Below, piece by piece: positions 58,622 through 64,000 of a stretch of DNA of 64,000 bases (position 1 is its first letter; each line of letters begins with the position of its first letter). The position numbers and the translations under genes are program-made. This stretch comes from Vagococcus_D sp963518325 (GTDB lineage Bacteria > Bacillota > Bacilli > Lactobacillales > Vagococcaceae): NCBI RefSeq assembly GCF_963518325.1, contig NZ_CAUQJB010000026.1:1-64000 (forward strand), given 5' to 3'. The notes below the pieces were generated by a model, which was not told the DNA's origin, searched no databases, and was given only the letters and a program-made list of their open reading frames with translations.

Positions 58622-59560
58622 ATGACAGCTAAACATAAAGAAGCAGTTCCTGCGAATCCGACAATTAAAGAAAATTATCCTGTGTTATCTCCTAAGGAGG
58701 CACAGCAACTGTATCCAGATATTATTATTGACAATAAGGATTTTATTTGTGCTGCACATAAAGAATGCACAGCACCACTGACTTGTCGCTGCTTGGATAA
58801 AAAGAATAAAACAGCAGCATTTGTTGAAGGTAGTAAAAAAATAAATAAGCATCATTCAAAATGTCCTTTTTCAAATGAGAATGATGAAGAATCATCTCCA
58901 GAGGTTAATTATCAGCATCGAGAGAAGCAATTTGTTGATAGTTTTACTGGAGAGAATGTTTTGTATTTATATGGAGACACCTATAGAAAGGCTAAGAAAC
59001 CAAATAGTGATACTAATGGGAAAAAAGAAGGTAAATTAGATGGACAGCAAATTGTAACAATCCCTCCAAAAAATTCTAATACATTACCAACTAGACAAAA
59101 GCAAAATAGATATGAGACTCTAAGGAAGCAAGTTAACTTATTTGAGCTGACACCAGAGAATAAAGTAATTGATAGAATGACTGGTAAAACTATTAGAATT
59201 AAAGAGATTTTTCTCCCGATAAAATCAAATGATTTATCATCAAATATAAAATCAAGGCGTACATTAATTTATTTTGGTTTAGCATTTATAAATGAGCCTA
59301 AATCAGAAGGAAAAGACTTTAATATTCGATTTTCTGAGACACTTGAGTTAGGTAATGTAAAAGGTAAGCCAGCTTTTTTCATTGACAAAGAAACATTGTA
59401 TAAAAATTTTTCAGTAATTATGGAGAAGTGGAAAGATAATAAAAACATGCTCGTTAATGTATATATCAGAGCGCATCTCACTATAAATAATGGGTATATC
59501 AATTTTGATATTGATAAAGAAGTGCTACCTGAACAATTTTTTATAACTTTAAGAAAATAA
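58622..59560 (+). CDS. unrecognised Cys/His-rich protein between oriT and the coupling protein
   Basis: Protein of 312 residues transcribed opposite to the transfer genes; GGGGGA precedes the ATG and a TATAAT lies near 58550. An N-terminal Cys/His cluster at about residues 47-84 (CAAHKEC, LTCRCLDKK, KHHSKCPF) looks like a zinc site, distantly like the CoiA N-terminal zinc region. A linker of Lys/Ser/Asn follows (125-165). The C-terminal half (170-312) is mixed strand/helix (RRTLIYFGLAFINEP, FFIDKETLYKNF). I do not recognise the family. It is not a standard Tn916 gene, and the position suggests an accessory gene such as entry exclusion, defence or DNA processing. Confidence 0.7.
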   Translation: MTAKHKEAVPANPTIKENYPVLSPKEAQQLYPDIIIDNKDFICAAHKECTAPLTCRCLDKKNKTAAFVEGSKKINKHHSKCPFSNENDEESSPEVNYQHREKQFVDSFTGENVLYLYGDTYRKAKKPNSDTNGKKEGKLDGQQIVTIPPKNSNTLPTRQKQNRYETLRKQVNLFELTPENKVIDRMTGKTIRIKEIFLPIKSNDLSSNIKSRRTLIYFGLAFINEPKSEGKDFNIRFSETLELGNVKGKPAFFIDKETLYKNFSVIMEKWKDNKNMLVNVYIRAHLTINNGYINFDIDKEVLPEQFFITLRK

Positions 59561-59570
59561 TTTTTAATCT

Positions 59571-59611
59571 AAGTAGACAGATGCTAAAAGAAATAAAGCA
59601 CCTGTCTACTT
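59571..59611. terminator. hairpin after the 58622-59560 gene
   Basis: AAGTAGACAG (59571-59580) and CTGTCTACTT (59602-59611) are perfect arms around a 21-nt loop. The T-run follows only after TGTATTCAG, so it is a weak terminator between convergent genes. Confidence 0.5.
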
Positions 59612-59618
59612 GTTGTAT

Positions 59619-61052
59619 TCAGTTTTTTTGTTCTAAGCCAAAAGCTGAATGTGCGTCATTAATTTCCTCGGAAGTCATTTCTTGTAAAAGCTCTTTTGTA
59701 TTTAATGTTTGCATAGTACCTATTTGTCTAAGTTCTGCTAAAAAATCATATTTTTTCGGAACAAGTGGGGCATAAAATTCTCTTGGAACACCTGAGCCAC
59801 TATCGCAGTAGCCTCTGCCTTTAATTCGTTTATTGATGAAAGCTTTTCCTTTTTGATCCGATCCAAAAGTCATGTAATAGCCCTGTTCTGATAGTTTTCC
59901 CAAGCTAACACGAAATAAGAGATTATCACGTACACCGCCACCAAAGTTATCTGCATCAGGACGTTGGGTTGCTAGGACTAGAAAAATACCTGCTTGTCGT
60001 GCTTTTAGAACAAGTTCCTTTACATATCGCAGAATTTCGTCCTGTTCTTTATAGGTTAAGGTACCAAAAAAGGCTGCCCATTCATCAACAATAATGAAGT
60101 AGGGAGGAATACCATAGTATGAAAAGTTTTTCCCTGTTGTATAGTTAGGGAGAGCTTTCATGTAAACATAACGTCGATTCATTTCTTCTACAGCATTCTT
60201 TAAGCATTTAGTGATCCACTTTGTTCCGTAGAATACATGGTTTTTAAATAGGTGAAGACTTTCTAAATCCTTTAAATCTGCTTCTTTTGGATCACAAATA
60301 TCTACCGTTCCAACTTGGATAAGCGCATGAATTAAGGTAAGGAGAAAGTAGGACTTGCCACCACCTGTACCGCCAGTTACTAGCATATGAGGTACTTCGG
60401 CATAGTCCCATACAACGCCATCCATGAGTTTGACTTGTCCATTTGTTACTGAGCAATCTTCAATTCCAATCCGCTTACTGATGACATCAATCATCAATAA
60501 ATAGGTGGTGAAGCCCATTTCTTTTTGTTCCTCAATGAAGTCAGCAATGTACATTTCTTCAAAGGTCTTTGTAATTTTTTGAAAACGGTCATGCCATTTC
60601 ATCCCATCTGTAGGAACTGTCAAATAAAGAATTTCTTTAGTATTACGGTAATAGACTTTCGGAAAAACCATTTTTTCAGTTGCCTGTTCTTTTGATTTCG
60701 GTTCCTTTTTCTCATACAATCCATTACTTTTCAAAAGACGAGCTAACATTTGCCGTTGGTAGACTCGATAGAAGAATCCACCCTTTAAAAATGAAAATCT
60801 ACGAATCATGAACAACAGAAACAATGACAAGAAGAGTATTAAAAAAAGCCCTCCCATGGGAACTAAGAGGGCACCCCAATCAATTATTTGTCTTCGCTGC
60901 ATCATCTGTATTAATGGATAGATAAAAAGGTAGCTATAGTAACCAGCAAATAATAGAAAAGGAAACCAAGTTAGTAGAAGGTAGGTACGATAAATAGATA
61001 GATGCAGAGGACGAATTCTACGCCCACGATAATGAAAGAATGTGTTCATAGT
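59619..61052 (-). CDS. FtsK/SpoIIIE-type conjugative coupling protein (Tn916 Orf21-like, TcpA)
   Basis: Membrane DNA-pumping ATPase of 477 residues. The ATG at 61052 (MNTFFHYRGRRIRP) lies 5 nt after GGAGG; an ATG 9 nt earlier overlaps that site. Two membrane segments (about 20-45 and 58-85) precede an FtsK domain: Walker A VTGGTGGGKSYFLLT (about 230-244), Walker B YFIIVDEWAAFF (about 325) and LVLATQRPDADN. It recruits the relaxase-DNA complex to the channel. The transfer operon is broken between this gene and mobT by oriT and the two plus-strand genes. Confidence 0.92.
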   Translation of the reverse strand, partial: TMNTFFHYRGRRIRPLHLSIYRTYLLLTWFPFLLFAGYYSYLFIYPLIQMMQRRQIIDWGALLVPMGGLFLILFLSLFLLFMIRRFSFLKGGFFYRVYQRQMLARLLKSNGLYEKKEPKSKEQATEKMVFPKVYYRNTKEILYLTVPTDGMKWHDRFQKITKTFEEMYIADFIEEQKEMGFTTYLLMIDVISKRIGIEDCSVTNGQVKLMDGVVWDYAEVPHMLVTGGTGGGKSYFLLTLIHALIQVGTVDICDPKEADLKDLESLHLFKNHVFYGTKWITKCLKNAVEEMNRRYVYMKALPNYTTGKNFSYYGIPPYFIIVDEWAAFFGTLTYKEQDEILRYVKELVLKARQAGIFLVLATQRPDADNFGGGVRDNLLFRVSLGKLSEQGYYMTFGSDQKGKAFINKRIKGRGYCDSGSGVPREFYAPLVPKKYDFLAELRQIGTMQTLNTKELLQEMTSEEINDAHSAFGLEQKN

Positions 61053-61065
61053 TGCCTCCATTCAA

Positions 61066-61464
61066 TTAATTTTTAGAGTTTTGATCTCCTTTAGCCTGCT
61101 TTACAATAACTGGTTCTACTTTTTTTAGTGATTCTGCTCGAATTTTGAAGGCTTGTTCTGACTGAATTGAATCATTATAGCCAGTATAAGAAGAAAGCCA
61201 AGCAAGTGCAGTTACTTCTCCTGTGAGTTCTACTTCATCATCATAAGAGAAAGGTGTGGTATCAATAGTTTCAGGGACAGTGATATCAATTTGGTCATTT
61301 TTAGCTTCGGAATAGACAGTGATCCGTTGTTCTCGAACAAAATCTGTTCGGTTGCCCTCTGTATCTGTTTCATAAATTTTTTGGCTATTCAAATAAAATA
61401 ATTTTCCAAACGTTCTTCGTGTATCAAAATCTTTAACAATATTGTCTTCAAATTTTAAACTCAT
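61066..61464 (-). CDS. DUF961 family protein (Tn916 Orf22-like)
   Basis: Small protein of 132 residues; the second of two adjacent ATGs (61464) is 6 nt after AAGGAG and is chosen. The YSEAKNDQIDITVPE and DDEVELTGEVTALAWLSSY text fits DUF961/YdcP-type proteins that open the transfer operon in Tn916 and ICEBs1. Function is not settled; related ICEBs1 proteins (HelP-type) help helicase processivity. It lies 13 nt from the coupling-protein gene and 15 nt from the paralogue upstream. Confidence 0.82.
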   Translation of the reverse strand: MSLKFEDNIVKDFDTRRTFGKLFYLNSQKIYETDTEGNRTDFVREQRITVYSEAKNDQIDITVPETIDTTPFSYDDEVELTGEVTALAWLSSYTGYNDSIQSEQAFKIRAESLKKVEPVIVKQAKGDQNSKN

Positions 61465-61479
61465 CATTTTTCTCCTTTT

Positions 61480-61800
61480 CTAGTTCAATGTCAGCAGTTG
61501 TTTAGCAAAAATTTGTAATTCAAGTGAGCGGCTTGCTGTTCCAATATTATTTCGTTTGGCACTAGGTACAAGTGTAACTTCACGCAGCTCTACTTCTTTA
61601 CGACCTTCAAAACGTAGGGAGTTTCGTAAATTTGGAACGATGATTTCAAAGTCAGGATGAAGAGCAGAGGAGGCTGTAAAAATGCGACAAGGGATTCGTT
61701 TTCCCTCTACATAAACTTCTCGTTCTTCTTTAACGGTTGCTTTGATTTTATTTCCTAATTGATTGTCCTTTAAGACAATGTTTGTGACACGATTGGACAT
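61480..61800 (-). CDS. DUF961 family protein (Tn916 Orf23-like)
   Basis: Protein of 106 residues beginning MSNRVTNIVLKDNQLGNKI. The ATG at 61800 has AGAAGGAA upstream; a longer frame to 61839 precedes this site. It is a paralogue of the Orf22-like protein, typical of the first genes of Tn916-type transfer operons. EIIVPNLRNSLRFEGRKEVELREV is the family-like core. The role is likely the same: single-strand DNA handling during rolling-circle transfer. Confidence 0.8.
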   Translation of the reverse strand: MSNRVTNIVLKDNQLGNKIKATVKEEREVYVEGKRIPCRIFTASSALHPDFEIIVPNLRNSLRFEGRKEVELREVTLVPSAKRNNIGTASRSLELQIFAKQLLTLN

Positions 61801-61857
61801 CTTTATTCCTTCTTTCTTTTTTATAAAAAAAGGAGACATAGAAATGCCTCCAGTTTT

Positions 61858-64000
61858 CTAGTTATTTTTGTTATGCTGTTTCTTCTTGTTGTAGAAGTAA
61901 TAACCAGCAACACTGACTAATAGTGCACTACCTAAAATGATCCCAGCGATAGAAATGACTTCTCCTGTTTGTGGCAAGTTGCCTGTTACGGAAGTTTCTT
62001 TTTTCCTTGGAATCATCTTGTTCGTCATGGTACATTTGACAATCTCACCATCTTCTTGAATTTCAAACTTAATCGGCGTCTCATCTATTTGATAGCCAGT
62101 AGGGGCTTCATATTCTTGGAAATAGTAAACTCCTCGTGGTAAGTTTTCAAAACTAAAACGACCTTGACTATCCGTTTTTCCTTCAATGATGATTTTTTTA
62201 TCTTTATCAAGAATACGAACACCTGTATCTGGCAGCTCTTTTCCATTTGACACGTCCGTTTTTGTTAGTTCAGCAATACCTTTGACTAAATGATTTTTAA
62301 TCTCCATCAGTAGAGGCGATTCTTGATAGATTTGTGGTTCCTCAGCTGCAGTAGTTTCATTAGCTAATTGCTTATTTGTATTTTCTTCTAGCTTCTCTTC
62401 ATTAAGGTTTTCACCAAGTAAATTTCCTCTACTGTCATAGGCTTGAACTCCTTTTAAAGTAGAGACGATTTGATAGGTCTCAGGAGATAGAACATATTGT
62501 TCTGAAGCTGGTTGTTTTTCTTTCAGATAGAACGTTCCTACTGGGATATTGGTAAAGATAGCAAGAGATTGTTCATCTACAGTGGCTGTTTGAATCACTT
62601 CTTTCTTCTCATTTTCTAGAGTGAAAATAGCGCCTTTTCCATTACCTGTGAAAGCAAAGTCGTAGCCATTTTTCTCTTTCAAAGTGGCTTCTTCATTCAC
62701 TTTTTTTAGTGAAAATTGATTGAAGTGAAGCCTATTTAAAAGTGGTGCAGATTCATCTTCTAAATTTTCTTTAGGAGCATAAATATCAATCACTTTTTCT
62801 GATTCGTGGTCTGCAGCTGTAAACTCGAATTCATGATGGCTAGTATCAATATCATGATTTTCACCAGCATCTAATTCTTGGACATAATAGTTTCCTTCCA
62901 TTAATTGTTGAGTAGGGAACGTAAGCCCACCATCTTTTACTGTGCCAAATCCTAGTAGAGAATCAGCAGGCAATATTGTTTTATCCGTCATTGTAAACTC
63001 TTGATTGGAGAACAGACCAAATATTTTGCCATTGGCTTGGATCTCTTCGATAACTGGTTTATTTTTTTTCCATTCCTGAATTTGTTCTTCGTTCTTATGA
63101 ATAGTGATCTTCAATTGTTGGAAGTCATTTTTTGCTTCAACAGATTGAGACACGAGTTCAACGTTTTGTCCTTCATAGGTGAATTCAAAAGGCAGCGGGG
63201 TGGTATTCATCAAGTAGCCAGCAGGTGCAGCTGTTTCAATGGCTTCATATTTTCCTAGATATAGTTTTGGCATATTAATTAGTTCACCATTTTTATCTGT
63301 TTGAACAGTTGCAACTGTACTTCCTTTTTTTGCATGAACATGGTTGCCTACTTTAATATCCTCACGAGCTTTAATTATAAAAGTGACATCCGACAGAGGA
63401 ACATAATCGAAAGTGATTTCATGTAGCTTTCCATAGTCTGAGTCGGTAGTTGTTGTACTAGAAGCTTTTTTACCTGTTTTCTTTAGATGAAGCAATCCTT
63501 GTTGGGCTTTGTTTCCAAACACTACTTCAACTGTTTTATTAGGTTCAATCGTGATTTCTTTAGATTCGCCTTTATTTACAAAACCATTGTTGGCAGTCAC
63601 TTCGATGATTTTTACTTTAGTCCCAGCTTTTAAGTCATTAATTTGAGCAAAGCCGTTAGTATCAGTGACAATTTCTTTCGTTTGTCCATTGTACTCAAAT
63701 TTCATTTTTGTATTAGGAACAGGTTGTCCAGTATCTTCATCTACTTTTTTCAATTTGACATTGCCGTTTAAATTGACTTTGACATTTAACTGAAAGGAGC
63801 CAGCGGTAGATAATTTGAAAGTTGCTACTTTTTGTTCATTGGGTTTGTTGAAAACAAAGCTTGTCCCAACATCATTAGCATTTGCGATATTGTACTGTAA
63901 TTTTCCTGTTTCTTTCGATGAACTGGTTGCGGTTAACTTCAATTGGTTTCCAGATTTATTTAGTTGTAAATTAGCAGAATTGCTAGCTAGATTGCCGTAC
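61858..64000 (-). CDS. LPXTG-anchored surface protein with SpaA/Cna-B repeats (partial)
   Basis: The frame is open to the window edge, so the N-terminus is missing; over 710 residues are seen. Five SpaA/Cna-B-like modules are visible: GNVKLKKVDEDTGQPVPNTK; LLHLKKTGKKA onward; KITIHKNEEQ onward; FNQFSLKKVNEEATL onward; and GIAELTKTDVSNGKELPDTG, ending in YYFQEYEAPTGYQIDETP with the E-box glutamate that supports isopeptide bonds. The end has LPQTG, a hydrophobic segment and a KKKQHNKNN tail for sortase anchoring. It lies at the head of the transfer genes and may act as a conjugation adhesin, in the way PrgB does, though the family is different. Confidence 0.9.
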   Translation of the reverse strand, partial: YGNLASNSANLQLNKSGNQLKLTATSSSKETGKLQYNIANANDVGTSFVFNKPNEQKVATFKLSTAGSFQLNVKVNLNGNVKLKKVDEDTGQPVPNTKMKFEYNGQTKEIVTDTNGFAQINDLKAGTKVKIIEVTANNGFVNKGESKEITIEPNKTVEVVFGNKAQQGLLHLKKTGKKASSTTTTDSDYGKLHEITFDYVPLSDVTFIIKAREDIKVGNHVHAKKGSTVATVQTDKNGELINMPKLYLGKYEAIETAAPAGYLMNTTPLPFEFTYEGQNVELVSQSVEAKNDFQQLKITIHKNEEQIQEWKKNKPVIEEIQANGKIFGLFSNQEFTMTDKTILPADSLLGFGTVKDGGLTFPTQQLMEGNYYVQELDAGENHDIDTSHHEFEFTAADHESEKVIDIYAPKENLEDESAPLLNRLHFNQFSLKKVNEEATLKEKNGYDFAFTGNGKGAIFTLENEKKEVIQTATVDEQSLAIFTNIPVGTFYLKEKQPASEQYVLSPETYQIVSTLKGVQAYDSRGNLLGENLNEEKLEENTNKQLANETTAAEEPQIYQESPLLMEIKNHLVKGIAELTKTDVSNGKELPDTGVRILDKDKKIIIEGKTDSQGRFSFENLPRGVYYFQEYEAPTGYQIDETPIKFEIQEDGEIVKCTMTNKMIPRKKETSVTGNLPQTGEVISIAGIILGSALLVSVAGYYFYNKKKQHNKNN

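Larger units (their letters stand above)
29542..64000. mobile_element. Tn916-family integrative and conjugative element (left end to window edge)
   Basis: A tyrosine integrase and excisionase stand next to sufB, followed by Tn916 orf7/orf8-like regulators, a metal-resistance cargo, and a minus-strand conjugation module matching Tn916 orf14-orf18, orf20-orf23 and orf13-like genes, with an oriT before the coupling protein. The right end is outside the window, so length (over 34 kb) and attR are unknown. The exact attL base cannot be fixed; it lies between the sufB end and the integrase stop. Base composition drops visibly relative to the suf region. Confidence 0.9.

Noticed and set aside
1..64000. 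CRISPR arrays, tRNA or rRNA genes
   Set aside because: No regularly spaced direct repeats of CRISPR type and no recognisable tRNA or rRNA sequence found by reading through both strands; a tRNAscan/CRISPR finder run would confirm.

Overview
The window looks like a low-GC Gram-positive chromosome of the Lactobacillales, probably an Enterococcus/Vagococcus-type organism. The basis is strong AAGGAGG ribosome-binding sites, the sufCDSUB order, a DUF1831 gene beside an IscS-type desulfurase, mnmA, PTS and RpiR genes, and many tight intrinsic terminators. About 29.5 kb of ordinary chromosome is followed by at least 34.5 kb of a Tn916-family integrative and conjugative element (ICE) that runs off the right edge. 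No rRNA, tRNA or CRISPR array was seen.

Chromosomal part (1-29,540). Sulfur chemistry frames this region: a cysteine desulfurase plus DUF1831 protein (178-1736) and mnmA (6873-8000) for tRNA thiolation, and the complete SUF Fe-S assembly operon (24,244-29,484). Between them lie a two-gene MacB/FtsX-type ABC exporter, a trans-aconitate methyltransferase, a LysR / M20 amidohydrolase / YjiH-YjiG locus, a drug-type ABC exporter with a LytTR regulator whose N-terminal half is a dead ABC ATPase, cardiolipin synthase, an RpiR / PTS EIIC / TIM-barrel-like operon, a GNAT enzyme and a CynX-like MFS/LysR pair. A 196-bp miniature inverted-repeat element with a 10-bp target duplication sits inside the former mnmA terminator, and the end of a second copy is at the left edge. 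A probable 91-nt structured small RNA with its own promoter and terminator lies upstream of sufC.

ICE part (about 29,541-64,000+). A tyrosine integrase and small excisionase lie just past sufB, flanked by a 12-bp tandem repeat that is probably an integrase arm site. Next come Tn916 orf7/orf8-like regulators, then a plus-strand metal cargo: a gutted PLP lyase, arsD1-arsA1, arsR1-arsD2, arsR2-arsA2-acr3-acr3-CoA disulfide reductase/rhodanese-small membrane protein, a YadG/YadH-like ABC exporter, and cadC-cadA. Four promoters share paired ATAGAT-N4-ATCTAT operators, so the ars genes look like one regulon. The conjugation module is on the minus strand: CwlT-like hydrolase, VirB6-like protein, VirB4-like ATPase, TcpE, TcpD, TcpC, a small unknown protein, ArdA, MobT relaxase, then oriT, the FtsK-like coupling protein, two DUF961 proteins and a large LPXTG surface protein cut by the window edge.

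Most unusual points: the ArsD1/ArsA1 pair has lost matching arsenic-binding cysteines while ArsD2/ArsA2 keep them; one ars promoter differs in operator spacing by one helical turn; an unrecognised Cys-rich gene lies between oriT and the coupling protein; the MobT relaxase appears to need a non-AUG start; and MITE copies are associated with terminators. All family assignments come from motif recognition and memory; no database search was run.
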